Assembly (NCBI RefSeq): GCF_046025915.1 | Contig: NZ_JAQQFR010000002.1 | Location: 1 to 64,000 of the forward strand | Direction: 5' to 3' | DNA length: 64,000 nucleotides | From: Herbaspirillum rhizosphaerae_A | GTDB lineage: Bacteria; Pseudomonadota; Gammaproteobacteria; Burkholderiales; Burkholderiaceae_D | In this document: in pieces, positions 29,851-39,471 of the stretch | Numbering within the stretch: the stretch's first letter is position 1 | How the letters are laid out: each line of letters begins with the position of its first letter | The notes under the pieces: generated by a model | Seen by the model: only the letters and a program-made list of their open reading frames with translations | Told to the model about the DNA's origin: nothing | Databases searched by the model: none | Made by a program: the position numbers and the translations under genes

Positions 29851-32181
29851 ATGACTAAAACCAGCCAAGCCTACACCCGTACGACCAAAGCCGCCGAAGC
29901 GCCGCCGCTGCCCAGCAGGCTGGTACGCCTGCTCTACGAAGCACGCTGGCTGGCCATGGCGACTTTGCTTGCCTACCTTGCCATCATCCTGCTGACTTAT
30001 TCGCGCAACGACCCCGGTTGGTCGGTGGCCAATACCGTGCCCCATCTGCACAACTGGGGCGGCCGTATCGGCGCCTGGCTGGCGGATCTGATGCTTTATA
30101 TTTTTGGCATGTCGGCATGGTGGTGGTGCGTGCTGCTGGCGCATTCCATCTGGCGCAGCTACCGCAAACTTGCGAATCGCTTTCTGGTGCAGAAGCAGGC
30201 AGAGCCTGAGCATCATCAGGAAGGCTTGATCCGTGCTATCGGCTTTGTGTTTCTGCTGGCCGGCAGTCTTGGTATCGAATACATGCGCATGTATTCGATG
30301 AAGGCGCCAATGCCGCGAGCACCGGGCGGTGTGCTGGGTGAAATGATCGGCAGCGCGGCGCAATCGTCGCTGGGCTTTACCGGTGCGACGCTGCTGTTGC
30401 TGCTGTTGTTCGGACTGGGCTTCAGCCTGTTCTTCCATGTGTCCTGGCTGGCCGCGGTGGAACGCATTGGCGGTGCCATCGAAGACGGTATTTTCTGGGT
30501 TCGTAATTTTTATTCTGCGCGCGAAGACCGCAAGGTCGGCCACGTTGCCGCCGTCAAGCGGGAAGAGGTCGTGGTGCAGGAACGCGCTAAGATCGTCGAA
30601 GCGCCCCCGATCCGTATCGAGCCGCAAGTCGTGGCCGTAGTCAAATCGGAACGCATCGAGAAAGAACGCCAGACCAGCCTGTTCCAGGATATCGATTCCA
30701 GCCTGCCGCCGTTGTCGCTGCTGGATGAGGCGCCGCCGGCACAGCAGACGGTCACGGTTGAAACATTGGAATTCACCAGCCGTCTGATCGAGAAAAAGCT
30801 CTCCGACTTCGGCGTCGAAGTGAAGGTCGTCGCGGCCTATCCCGGCCCGGTGATTACACGCTACGAAATTGAACCTGCCACCGGCGTCAAGGGCAGCCAG
30901 ATCGTCGGCCTGGCGCGCGACCTGGCGCGGTCGTTGTCGCTGACATCGATCCGCGTGGTGGAAGTCATCCAGGGCAAGAATTTCATGGGTCTGGAGTTGC
31001 CTAACCCCAAGCGCCAGATCGTGCGCCTGACCGAAATTCTCGGCTCCAAGGTTTATAACGACAGTCATTCCAGTCTGACGATTGCGCTCGGCAAAGATAT
31101 CGCCGGCAACCCTGTGGTGGCCGATCTCGCCAAGATGCCCCACTTGCTGGTTGCGGGTACGACCGGTTCCGGTAAGTCGGTGGGTATCAATGCCACGATC
31201 CTGTCGCTGCTGTATAAATCGACGCCGAAACAGGTACGCCTGATTCTGATCGATCCGAAGATGCTGGAACTCTCGATCTACGAAGGCATCCCGCATCTGC
31301 TGGCGCCGGTCGTGACCGACATGCGCCAGGCCGGCCATGCGCTCAACTGGGCTGTGGCCGAGATGGAGCGTCGCTACAAACGCATGTCCAAGCTGGGCGT
31401 ACGTAACCTGGCCGGTTACAACCAGAAAATTGCCGACGCCGAAAAGCGCGGCGAAAAGATCCCCAATCCATTCAGCCTGACGCCTGACGCACCGGAGCCG
31501 CTGGAGCAGCTCGAAACCATCGTCATCATCATCGACGAATTGGCCGACCTGATGATGGTGGTTGGCAAGAAGGTGGAAGAACTGATCGCCCGTATCGCAC
31601 AAAAGGCACGTGCCGCCGGCATCCACTTGATTCTGGCCACGCAGCGTCCTTCGGTTGACGTCATCACCGGCCTGATCAAGGCCAACGTGCCGACGCGGAT
31701 TGCTTTCCAGGTCAGCAGCAAGATCGACTCGCGCACGATTCTCGACCAGATGGGCGCGGAGGCGCTGCTCGGCATGGGCGACATGCTGTACATGCCTCCG
31801 GGGACAGGCCTGCCGATCCGCGTGCATGGCGCCTTTGTTTCCGATGAAGAGGTCCACCGCGTGGTTGACCATCTGAAAGAGCAGGGGGAACCGAATTACA
31901 TCGAGGGCATCCTAGAAGGAGGCGTTGCCGACGATGCCGAAGGGGCAATCGGCGGTGGCGCTGCGGGCGGCAGTGAAGGCGATGAACTCTACGATCAGGC
32001 CGTTGCTGTCGTGCTGAAAAACCGCCGGGCATCGATTTCTCTGGTGCAACGTCATTTGCGCATCGGTTACAACCGCGCGGCGCGTCTGCTGGAGCAGATG
32101 GAGCAAAGCGGTCTGGTATCGACCATGCAATCGAACGGCAATCGCGAAATCCTCGTGCCGGCAGGAAATACCTCGGAATAA
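29851..32181 (+). CDS. ftsK: DNA translocase FtsK
   Basis: A 776-residue septal DNA pump that clears and aligns chromosome ends and activates XerCD. Four to five membrane helices lie in residues about 35-210, followed by a short linker. The motor has Walker A AGTTGSGKSVGIN and Walker B IVIIIDELADLMMV. The C-terminal gamma domain (from about residue 710, YDQAVAVVLKNRRASISLVQ) is the winged helix that reads KOPS sites. The linker is short compared with E. coli FtsK. LolA follows 3 bases later, a common gene order. Confidence 0.96.
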   Translation: MTKTSQAYTRTTKAAEAPPLPSRLVRLLYEARWLAMATLLAYLAIILLTYSRNDPGWSVANTVPHLHNWGGRIGAWLADLMLYIFGMSAWWWCVLLAHSIWRSYRKLANRFLVQKQAEPEHHQEGLIRAIGFVFLLAGSLGIEYMRMYSMKAPMPRAPGGVLGEMIGSAAQSSLGFTGATLLLLLLFGLGFSLFFHVSWLAAVERIGGAIEDGIFWVRNFYSAREDRKVGHVAAVKREEVVVQERAKIVEAPPIRIEPQVVAVVKSERIEKERQTSLFQDIDSSLPPLSLLDEAPPAQQTVTVETLEFTSRLIEKKLSDFGVEVKVVAAYPGPVITRYEIEPATGVKGSQIVGLARDLARSLSLTSIRVVEVIQGKNFMGLELPNPKRQIVRLTEILGSKVYNDSHSSLTIALGKDIAGNPVVADLAKMPHLLVAGTTGSGKSVGINATILSLLYKSTPKQVRLILIDPKMLELSIYEGIPHLLAPVVTDMRQAGHALNWAVAEMERRYKRMSKLGVRNLAGYNQKIADAEKRGEKIPNPFSLTPDAPEPLEQLETIVIIIDELADLMMVVGKKVEELIARIAQKARAAGIHLILATQRPSVDVITGLIKANVPTRIAFQVSSKIDSRTILDQMGAEALLGMGDMLYMPPGTGLPIRVHGAFVSDEEVHRVVDHLKEQGEPNYIEGILEGGVADDAEGAIGGGAAGGSEGDELYDQAVAVVLKNRRASISLVQRHLRIGYNRAARLLEQMEQSGLVSTMQSNGNREILVPAGNTSE

Positions 32182-32184
32182 TCT

Positions 32185-32874
32185 ATGCAAACAACAAGAC
32201 AAGAAGCAACGCAGAACACGAAATCGGCATTACCTCGCATGAAAAAATGGCAACTCGCTGCTGCGGTGGCGGGTTTGAGCGCAGCGCTGTTTTCCGCGCA
32301 GGCTTCAGCAAGCGCGTTGGAGCAATTCAAGCAATTCGTCTCGTCGACGCAATCGGCCAAAGGCCAGTTCGTACAGCGTCTTGTGAAGACCGACAGCGGC
32401 ACCGTCAAGGTCTCCAATACCTCAAGCGGCACTTTCGTGTTCTCGCGTCCGGGCAAATTCATCTGGACCTATCAGAAGCCGTATGAGCAAGTCTTGCAAG
32501 CCGATGGCGACAAGCTGTTCATCTACGACAAGGACTTGAATCAGGTCACCACCAAAAAGCTGGGCAACGCGCTCGGTTCGTCGCCTGCAGCGATTCTGTT
32601 CGGCAGCAACGATCTGGAAAAGAATTTCACACTGAAAGAGGGCGGTGCCAAGGATGGCATGGAATGGCTGGAAGCCACGCCCAAGAGCAAGGATACAACC
32701 TTCGATCGTATCGGCATCGGTTTGAAGGACGGCGTGCCGCAGGCAATGGAGCTGCGCGATTCGTTCGGTCAGACTTCGCTGCTGTCGTTCACGAACTTTG
32801 AAAAGAACCCGCCGCTCAAGGCCACCAGCTTCACCTTCGTCGTGCCCAAGGGCGCCGACGTGTTCAATAACTGA
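32185..32874 (+). CDS. lolA: Outer-membrane lipoprotein carrier LolA
   Basis: A 229-residue periplasmic chaperone that carries lipoproteins from LolCDE to LolB. After a signal peptide (cleavage near SAQASASALEQF) come SAKGQFVQ, SGTFVFSRPGKFIWTYQKPYEQ (in part) and the late FTNFEKNPPLKATSFTFVVP. The frame begins at 32185, three bases after ftsK. An alternative ATG at 32239 starts right at the signal peptide but has no ribosome-binding site. Confidence 0.93.
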   Translation: MQTTRQEATQNTKSALPRMKKWQLAAAVAGLSAALFSAQASASALEQFKQFVSSTQSAKGQFVQRLVKTDSGTVKVSNTSSGTFVFSRPGKFIWTYQKPYEQVLQADGDKLFIYDKDLNQVTTKKLGNALGSSPAAILFGSNDLEKNFTLKEGGAKDGMEWLEATPKSKDTTFDRIGIGLKDGVPQAMELRDSFGQTSLLSFTNFEKNPPLKATSFTFVVPKGADVFNN

Positions 32875-32899
32875 TCATTCAACAACTGATCAGTTTTTT
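32869..32899 (+). terminator. Terminator after lolA
   Basis: AACTGATCA (32869-32877) pairs with TGATCAGTT (32887-32895), followed by TTTT. The stem contains the lolA stop codon. Confidence 0.7.
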
Positions 32900-32902
32900 A
32901 TC

Positions 32903-33238
32903 TCAGGTCGACATCTTGAGCATGTCGATCTTGCCTTCCACATCGCGCCATTGCTCGTGATCCGGCATCGGCGCCTGTGCCTGGGTAATCGGCTTCCAGC
33001 CCGGATGCTTGGCCAGCTTTGCATTCAGGTCGGTGAAATGCTTCAAGGCGTCGGGCAGGTCGGTTTCGTTATAGATCGCGCCGACCGGGCATTCCGGTAC
33101 GCACATCGAGCAATCGATGCAGCCGTCCGGATCGATCGCCAGGAAGTTGGGTCCTTCGACAAAACAATCCATGGGGCAGACGCTGACGCAGTCGGTGTAT
33201 TTGCAGGCGATGCAGGAATCAGTGACAACAAAAGGCAT
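32903..33238 (-). CDS. fdxA: Seven-iron ferredoxin FdxA
   Basis: A 111-residue ferredoxin with one 3Fe-4S and one 4Fe-4S cluster. Clusters are held by Cys residues in DSCIACKYTDCVSVCPMDCF and DGCIDCSMCVPECPVGAI. The C-terminal extension (residues about 60-111) is typical of this Azotobacter-type family. Start at 33238 gives the conserved MPFVVTDSCI; a longer frame upstream is unlike the family. It carries electrons in redox metabolism; no partner is nearby. Confidence 0.94.
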   Translation of the reverse strand: MPFVVTDSCIACKYTDCVSVCPMDCFVEGPNFLAIDPDGCIDCSMCVPECPVGAIYNETDLPDALKHFTDLNAKLAKHPGWKPITQAQAPMPDHEQWRDVEGKIDMLKMST

Positions 33239-33438
33239 GAGCAGAAACGCCCTGAGGCGTGAAGTGATGTAAGCAGAATGGCAAGTCCGCTGTATTGCTG
33301 TATTGAACCGGTTTAAAACCGTCCCATACCGGCGAACCCGGCAGGATTCTAGCATCTGAGCCGATGTACTGCTGTCGGATCGGTTAGACTAGCGATCCTG
33401 CAAGCCGTCCGATCTTAACTCTCCATTTTTACAACCGC

Positions 33439-34731
33439 ATGAATTCCGCGCCGTTAGCTGAACGTCTCCGCCCGCATTCCTTTGACGATGTCATCGGCCA
33501 GCAGCATCTGCTTGGCGCGGGCAAGCCGCTGCGCGTGGCGTTCGAATCGGGCGAGCCGCATTCGATGATTCTGTGGGGGCCGCCGGGTGTCGGCAAGACT
33601 ACGCTGGCGCGCATCATGGCGGACAGTTTCAATGCCGAATTCATCGCCTTGTCGGCGGTGCTGTCGGGCGTCAAGGACATCCGCGAAGCCGTGGAGCGTG
33701 CGCAGGTCACACGCGCCAATTCCGGCCGCCGCACGATCCTGTTTGTCGATGAAGTGCATCGCTTCAACAAGAGTCAGCAGGATGCCTTCCTGCCGCATGT
33801 GGAGAGTGGCTTGTTCACTTTCATTGGCGCGACAACCGAAAATCCATCCTTCGAAGTCAACGGTGCGTTGTTGTCGCGCGCAGCTGTCTACGTGCTCAAA
33901 TCGTTGACGGAAGACGATCTCGGCGCACTGATCGATCGCGCCTGTCGCGAAGAATTGGACGGTTTGCAGTTCGAGCCGGAAGCAAAAGAAATGCTGATCG
34001 CCAGCGCCGATGGCGATGGCCGCAAGCTGCTCAACAATCTCGAAATCGTGGCGCGTGCAGCGCAGGCAAAAAATCTTGGTATCGTCGGTCCCGAAGTGTT
34101 GGCGGAATGCCTGGGGGATGCTCTGCGCCGTTTCGACAAAGGCGGCGACGCTTTCTATGACCAGATTTCCGCGTTGCATAAATCGGTGCGCGGCTCCAGC
34201 CCTGACGGCGCTTTGTATTGGTTGACACGCATGCTCGATGGCGGCACCGATCCGCGCTATCTGGCGCGTCGTATCGTGCGTATGGCGTGGGAAGATATCG
34301 GCCTGGCCGATCCGCGCGCCATGACCATCGCCAATGACGCTGCCGCCACTTACGAACGTCTCGGCTCGCCCGAAGGTGAGCTGGCCTTGGCGCAGGCGGT
34401 GATTTATCTCGCGATTGCAGCCAAGAGCAATGCCGGCTACATGGCGTACAACCAGGCGCGCGCGTTTGTCGCCAAAGACAAGTCGCGCGGCGTACCCGAA
34501 CATCTGCGCAATGCGCCGACCAAGCTGATGAAGGAACTGGGTTACGGCAAGCTGTATCGCTACGCCCATGACGAGCCCGAAGGCTATGCCGCCGGTGAAA
34601 CCTATCTGCCGGATGGCATTTCCGATCCGCATTGGTATCAGCCGGTGCCGCGCGGCCTGGAAGCCAAGATCGGCGACAAGATGGCGCATCTGCGTGATCT
34701 TGATCGGGAATATAAAAAGAATAATAAGTAA
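33439..34731 (+). CDS. rarA: Replication-associated recombination protein A
   Basis: A 430-residue AAA+ ATPase (MgsA/RarA) that acts at stalled replication forks. It shows LRPHSFDDVIGQQHLLG, Walker A GPPGVGKTT, Walker B LFVDEVHRFNKSQQDAFLPH and sensor GATTENPSFEVN. The C-terminal oligomerisation domain includes SVRGSSPDGALYWLTRML. The start, MNSAPLAERLRPHS, is at 33439. Followed closely by a converging gene. Confidence 0.95.
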   Translation: MNSAPLAERLRPHSFDDVIGQQHLLGAGKPLRVAFESGEPHSMILWGPPGVGKTTLARIMADSFNAEFIALSAVLSGVKDIREAVERAQVTRANSGRRTILFVDEVHRFNKSQQDAFLPHVESGLFTFIGATTENPSFEVNGALLSRAAVYVLKSLTEDDLGALIDRACREELDGLQFEPEAKEMLIASADGDGRKLLNNLEIVARAAQAKNLGIVGPEVLAECLGDALRRFDKGGDAFYDQISALHKSVRGSSPDGALYWLTRMLDGGTDPRYLARRIVRMAWEDIGLADPRAMTIANDAAATYERLGSPEGELALAQAVIYLAIAAKSNAGYMAYNQARAFVAKDKSRGVPEHLRNAPTKLMKELGYGKLYRYAHDEPEGYAAGETYLPDGISDPHWYQPVPRGLEAKIGDKMAHLRDLDREYKKNNK

Positions 34732-34753
34732 GCGCCTGGCGGCTCTTCGGTGA

Positions 34754-35356
34754 TCACGCTGCCGGGGTTGCCTTCTTCCAAACCTCGAACGTGCCTTCCA
34801 TCGCACCCATGGCGCTGATCACCGCGTTGTAGGTCGCATCGTTGTCATAGCCCGGCAGCTTCACCTTGAACTCTTCCATCAGAGCTTCCAATCCCGGCGT
34901 GTCATTGGGCAGGCGGATGCCGCCCTTGGTAGTGGCAATCATCCAGTAAGGCATCGGCAGGAAATCGTCGCCGATGGTGATGATGATGCGGTTGATATCT
35001 TGCCAGGCGATGCTTTCCAGCTCGGCCCCGGCGCGCGAGGTCTTGATGAACTCCGCATCGAATGCGACTGTCATCGGTTTGGCACGCGCGGCGGCACGGC
35101 GTGCAGGGCGCAGGTCAGCAGCGGTCGGCCCGGCATTGATCTTCCATTTGGTCGATTCCGGTGTCGGGAACAGGCGATTCTTGACGCGTTGGCCGAAGGC
35201 GAACATGGCGCCGAAACTGAGGCCGGTCAATACGCCGTAGCCAATGCTGGAGCCGGTCAGCGCGAATTGCGAACCTGCCCAGATGGCGCAGCAGGCGGCA
35301 AGGGCGAAACCGATAATGTAGGCGAATAACGGCGGCTGCAAAGGCGTGTCGGACAT
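34754..35356 (-). CDS. Hypothetical membrane protein, two helices
   Basis: A 200-residue protein with two N-terminal membrane helices (about residues 11-30 and 35-54), a basic linker (LRPARRAAARAKP), and a C-terminal soluble part that ends in a region of acidic and hydrophobic residues (IAWQDINRIIITIGDDFLPMPYW). The second half looks like the PH-like YcxB domain, with the tract SIAWQDINRII typical of such folds, but this is a guess. Start at 35356 has AGGA upstream. Function unknown. Confidence 0.6.
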   Translation of the reverse strand: MSDTPLQPPLFAYIIGFALAACCAIWAGSQFALTGSSIGYGVLTGLSFGAMFAFGQRVKNRLFPTPESTKWKINAGPTAADLRPARRAAARAKPMTVAFDAEFIKTSRAGAELESIAWQDINRIIITIGDDFLPMPYWMIATTKGGIRLPNDTPGLEALMEEFKVKLPGYDNDATYNAVISAMGAMEGTFEVWKKATPAA

Positions 35357-35548
35357 GGCGCGTTCCTGTGATGTTCTTGCGGTGTAATGAAGCGATTGGC
35401 GGCAATGGTAACGCAGGCTGGAGCGTCGTTGATCACGGTTGATGCTATTTTTACCGCATTATTTCCGCCAATAAGCCGCCTGACGGCGAGGACAGGCAAT
35501 GTCCTTGGTACAATCTCGTTTTTACCGCATTTTCTACATTGGCATTCC

Positions 35549-36847
35549 ATGATCGACATCCAACTTCTTCGTAAAGACATCGACAATGTCGCCGCCCGTC
35601 TGGCCGCGCGCAAATTTCAGCTCGATGTCGCCGCTTTCAATGCGCTCGAGGGCGAGCGCAAGCAGATTCAGACCCGTACCGAGGAATTGCAGGGCAAGCG
35701 CAACAGCCTGTCCAAGCAAGTCGGCATGCTCAAAGGCAAGGGCGAAGACGCATCGGCAGTGATGTCAGAAGTGTCCGGCATCGTCGATGAGCTGAAGGCA
35801 TCGGCTACCCGTCTGGAAGAAGTGCAGACGCAACTGAGCGATTTCCTGCTGACCGTACCGAATCTGCCGCACGAATCGGTGCCTGCCGGTGCTGACGAAA
35901 GCGGTAACGTCGAAGTACGCAAGGTCGGCACGCCGCCAGTGTTCGACTTTGAAGTCAAGGATCACGTCGACGTCGGTGCTGCGCTCGGTCTGGATTTTGA
36001 TGTCGCCACCAAGCTGACCGGTTCGCGCTTTGCCGTCATGAAGGGCGGTATCGCTCGTCTGCATCGCGCGCTGGCGCAGTTCATGCTCGATACGCATACG
36101 CTGGAACACGGCTACACCGAGTGCTATACGCCTTACATCGTCAACGCCGATTCGCTGCGCGGTACCGGTCAGTTGCCGAAGTTTGAAGCCGATCTGTTTG
36201 CAGCAAAGAAGGGTGGTCAGGAAGGCGATACCAGCGACAACACGGCCTTGTATCTGATCCCGACAGCCGAAGTGCCACTGACCAATCTGGTACGCGACGA
36301 GATCGTTGCCGGTGACACACTGCCGCTGAAGATGACGGCGCATTCCCCATGCTTCCGTTCTGAAGCGGGCAGCTACGGCCGCGACACGCGCGGCATGATT
36401 CGCCAGCATCAGTTCGACAAGGTCGAAATGGTTCAGATCGTGCATCCGGAGAAATCCTACGAAGCGCTGGAAGAAATGCTCGGCCACGCCGAAAATATCC
36501 TCAAGAAGCTCGGCCTGCCTTACCGCGTGATCACGCTGTGCACCGGCGACATGGGTTTCGGCGCAGCCAAGACTTACGATATTGAAGTCTGGCTGCCGGC
36601 GCAAAATACCTACCGTGAGATTTCGTCGGTATCGAATTGCGAAGCCTTCCAGGCGCGCCGCATGCAAGCGCGTTTCCGTAACGCCCAAGGCAAGCCTGAG
36701 TTGGTGCATACGCTCAACGGCTCAGGCCTGGCGGTCGGCCGTACGCTGGTCGCAGTACTGGAAAACGGCCAGCAAGCCGACGGCAGTGTGGTGATTCCGG
36801 AAGTGCTGCGTCCTTACATGGGCGGATTGGAAAAGCTGGCGCCGTAA
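35549..36847 (+). CDS. serS: Seryl-tRNA synthetase
   Basis: A 432-residue class-II synthetase charging tRNA-Ser. N-terminal coiled-coil arm (residues about 30-105, heavy in Glu, Lys and Gln), motif 2 in SPCFRSEAGSYGRDTRGMIRQH (in part) and motif 3 GSGLAVGRTLVAVLENGQ. Start at 35549 (MIDIQLLRKDIDNVAARLA) is the family start; the frame is open further upstream. A tRNA-Ser gene lies about 2.2 kb downstream, which I regard as coincidence. Confidence 0.96.
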   Translation: MIDIQLLRKDIDNVAARLAARKFQLDVAAFNALEGERKQIQTRTEELQGKRNSLSKQVGMLKGKGEDASAVMSEVSGIVDELKASATRLEEVQTQLSDFLLTVPNLPHESVPAGADESGNVEVRKVGTPPVFDFEVKDHVDVGAALGLDFDVATKLTGSRFAVMKGGIARLHRALAQFMLDTHTLEHGYTECYTPYIVNADSLRGTGQLPKFEADLFAAKKGGQEGDTSDNTALYLIPTAEVPLTNLVRDEIVAGDTLPLKMTAHSPCFRSEAGSYGRDTRGMIRQHQFDKVEMVQIVHPEKSYEALEEMLGHAENILKKLGLPYRVITLCTGDMGFGAAKTYDIEVWLPAQNTYREISSVSNCEAFQARRMQARFRNAQGKPELVHTLNGSGLAVGRTLVAVLENGQQADGSVVIPEVLRPYMGGLEKLAP

Positions 36848-36863
36848 TCCTGGCCCGGTGATG

Positions 36864-36904
36864 AAAAAATGGCTGATGTCCGCAGGGGCATCAGCCATTT
36901 TTTT
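36864..36904. terminator. Bidirectional terminator between serS and the EAL-GGDEF gene
   Basis: AAAAAATGGCTGATG and CATCAGCCATTTTTTT with a 10-base loop, both strands with T runs. It serves serS and the converging minus-strand gene. Confidence 0.88.
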
Positions 36905-36941
36905 GTCGCGCGCATCGAACTGCGAAGGGATTTGTGATCGT

Positions 36942-38834
36942 TTACATTGCCCACGAGAAAGTTGCCGGAACGCGCCGCTCAATGAACAGGCTGTTGCCGG
37001 GTGTTTTCTTTGCTTGCTTCTTGGCTTTGGTGGCGGCTGAGGCGATCTGATGCGGCGAAGAATATTGCGAAGGTTCGATCTTGACCGCGCCCAGCGACAG
37101 GCTGACCAGTGGATGCAGTACCCGATTGCCCTGACGGTCCTCGCTGTAGTAGCCGCCGCGTTCTTTGTCTTCCATATAGTAGAAGCTCTGTGAGGCCGTG
37201 CTGAAAGCGTCCAGCATTGCCTGGCACCGGTGCTCCCAATCTTCGCTCTGGAACATGATCAGGAAGTCGTCGCCGCCGATGTGGCCGATGAAGTCGAGTT
37301 GTTGGTCGCAATACTGGCTCAATGTACGACCGGTCAGCTGGATCATGTCGTCGCCCTTGCGATAACCATAGACGTCATTGAAAGGTTTGAAGTTGTCCAG
37401 ATCGCAGTAGCAGATGCAGAACTCCACGCCACTCTGCAGCAGGAACTCAATATGTTCGTTGATCGGCACGTTGCCGGGCAATTGCGTCAGTGGGTTAGCA
37501 TAGCGTGCCGCTTCGATCTGCATCTGCGTGATTTCACGCAGCAGATCGTGACCGGTGCCCATGCCGACATATTGCCCTTGGTCGACGATGATGAAGCCGT
37601 TCGACAAGTGATGTGATTCGGCTTGAACAAGCATGTGGCTGAGGTCTTGCAGGCTGGTGTCTTGCTCGGTCAGCAGTGGATTCGGATCCATGAAGAAGGT
37701 GCAGGACTTCTTGCCGTACAGTTCGCGGCCGTACAAGCGTGCGAAACGTTCCACCATGCTGTAACGATTGATCAGGCCAACCGGAATGCCGTTGCTGACA
37801 ACCGGTAATGCCTGCAACTGCGGGTCGTTGACGAACAGGTCGTACACCTCATCGTTAGGGACGACAGGGGAGACATAGCGTGTTTCGCGCAGCAGCTTGA
37901 AGACGGTAGCGCTCTTTTTGGTCGGGCCATGCTTTTGTGTGACCAGCGGCACCTTGTCGCGGCGCAGGATCTTGCTGATGTCGTCGCCGACCACGGTCTT
38001 TGGATTGGCGTGCGGCCGTGCGATGTGATAACCCTGGCCGCAGGCGATGCCGAGGTCGCGAATGGTCAGCAATTCAGCTTGTGTTTCAATGCCTTCGGCG
38101 ATGACGATGGAGCCGGACTTTTCGGCGATTTCCTGAATGGAGCGCACGAACTGCAGTTTCATCGGGTCGTTGTTGATGCCCTGGATGAAGTGCATGTCGA
38201 CTTTGACGTATTCCGGTTGCAATTCCGACCACAGGCGCAGGCTGGAGAAACCTTCGCCAAGATCGTCGATGGCAATCTGAAATCCCATGTCGCGGTAATG
38301 CATGGCGGCATTGCGCAGCAACTGGTAGTCGTAGGTCGGTTCGTTTTCAGTCAGCTCGATGATGATGCGTTGCGGATTGATACCGAGTTTTTCCAGATGA
38401 CGCAGCGTTTCGCCCTGAATGGCTTCCGGTTGCACCAGGGCGCCCGGACTGACATTGAGAAACAGATTGCCCGGCAACCCCGATTGCGCGAACTGCGCCA
38501 TGACGATATGGCGGCACAGATGTTCGACCTGCACCGACAGCTTGTTGGCGCGCGCGACTTTGAATAGATTCAGCGGCGAATGCAGAGGGCTATTGGAGGG
38601 GCCGCGAATCAAGCCTTCGTAGCCGACGATTTCGCCGCTGCGCATGCGAATGATCGGCTGGAACAGGGCCGTCAGGCTGCGTTGCGCAATGATTTCGTGA
38701 AGATGAGACAGCAGTTGCGAATCTTGCTGTTCTTCTGTTTGGCGAGCATGGCTGAGACCGTCTGCCTCGCCTGCATGCGCGGGCGGAAAGGGCGGAAGGC
38801 TGCTTTCGAAATCATGTGCGGCAAAAGGTGCCAT
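36942..38834 (-). CDS. EAL-CBS-GGDEF c-di-GMP signalling protein
   Basis: About 630 residues, no membrane helices. Order: EAL domain (about 45-285), two CBS modules (about 305-450), GGDEF domain (about 460-620). EAL catalytic marks are all visible: EGLIR, FLNVSP, ELTEN, IDDLGEG, YVKVD, EGIE and GQGY, so phosphodiesterase activity is likely. The GGDEF site reads GGDDF and the inhibitory RxxD site is QQLD, so cyclase activity is doubtful; it may instead bind GTP and regulate. The CBS pair may sense nucleotides. Start set at ATG 38834. Confidence 0.88.
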   Translation of the reverse strand: MAPFAAHDFESSLPPFPPAHAGEADGLSHARQTEEQQDSQLLSHLHEIIAQRSLTALFQPIIRMRSGEIVGYEGLIRGPSNSPLHSPLNLFKVARANKLSVQVEHLCRHIVMAQFAQSGLPGNLFLNVSPGALVQPEAIQGETLRHLEKLGINPQRIIIELTENEPTYDYQLLRNAAMHYRDMGFQIAIDDLGEGFSSLRLWSELQPEYVKVDMHFIQGINNDPMKLQFVRSIQEIAEKSGSIVIAEGIETQAELLTIRDLGIACGQGYHIARPHANPKTVVGDDISKILRRDKVPLVTQKHGPTKKSATVFKLLRETRYVSPVVPNDEVYDLFVNDPQLQALPVVSNGIPVGLINRYSMVERFARLYGRELYGKKSCTFFMDPNPLLTEQDTSLQDLSHMLVQAESHHLSNGFIIVDQGQYVGMGTGHDLLREITQMQIEAARYANPLTQLPGNVPINEHIEFLLQSGVEFCICYCDLDNFKPFNDVYGYRKGDDMIQLTGRTLSQYCDQQLDFIGHIGGDDFLIMFQSEDWEHRCQAMLDAFSTASQSFYYMEDKERGGYYSEDRQGNRVLHPLVSLSLGAVKIEPSQYSSPHQIASAATKAKKQAKKTPGNSLFIERRVPATFSWAM

Positions 38835-39005
38835 TGTCAGGTCCACTGGGTCCAACCATCAGTAAGTATGAATGCCCCATCCGAACGGCGGGCAACATCT
38901 GATCCTAGTGGAGATTTATGACAAGATGATGATACGTAAATTATTTTCGGCGCGTTTTCGACAGCCACCGAGAATTAAATTTATAGAAAAACATCTTAGA
39001 CCTAT

Positions 39006-39034
39006 TTCCATCTCTAAAATGATTCTGCTATAAT
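39006..39034 (+). promoter_or_regulatory. Promoter of tRNA-Ser
   Basis: TATAAT at 39029-39034 preceded by TG at -14 (TGCTATAAT, an extended -10) and TTCCAT at 39006-39011, 17 bases apart. The transcript would begin with CTGCC-TTCG-GGCAG (39046-39059), a UUCG-loop hairpin in the tRNA leader. Confidence 0.7.
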
Positions 39035-39079
39035 CTTTTGCTTTGCTGCCTTCGGGCAGTAATTTCGACTAGGTTAACC

Positions 39080-39172
<93 letters not shown>

Positions 39173-39178
39173 ACAAGT

Positions 39179-39205
39179 AAAACGCCCGCTTTATGCGGGC
39201 GTTTT
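39179..39205 (+). terminator. Terminator of tRNA-Ser
   Basis: AAAACGCCCGC and GCGGGCGTTTT with a TTTAT loop, nine bases after the CCA end. Confidence 0.88.
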
Positions 39206-39471
39206 GCTATCCAGAGTCGCAGTGTGCGGTTACTACCAATCTATTGCGGACTTGGTGCGGGTCTATCGCATTTGTTGCTGCCTCTGCTGCTTCCAGAAAA
39301 ATCGCTTCTTGTTGTTGATCGCGCCTGGGTCATGGCTGGCTCCAGAGGTCAGGTTTGTTGCTTTGTGCCTGAAGAATGAGTAATCGCGAAGTGCTGCCCT
39401 ATAATGGCATCCGCTGAAAGTTGCCTAATATGCAACTTTCATCATTCTCCAGGTATTTCGAAGGTAATAAG

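Noticed and set aside
29815..31872. A 685-residue open frame on the minus strand across ftsK
   Set aside because: It is antisense to a clear FtsK gene, with a composition rich in His, Gln and Arg that arises when GC-rich codons are read backwards. No known motif or ribosome-binding site.
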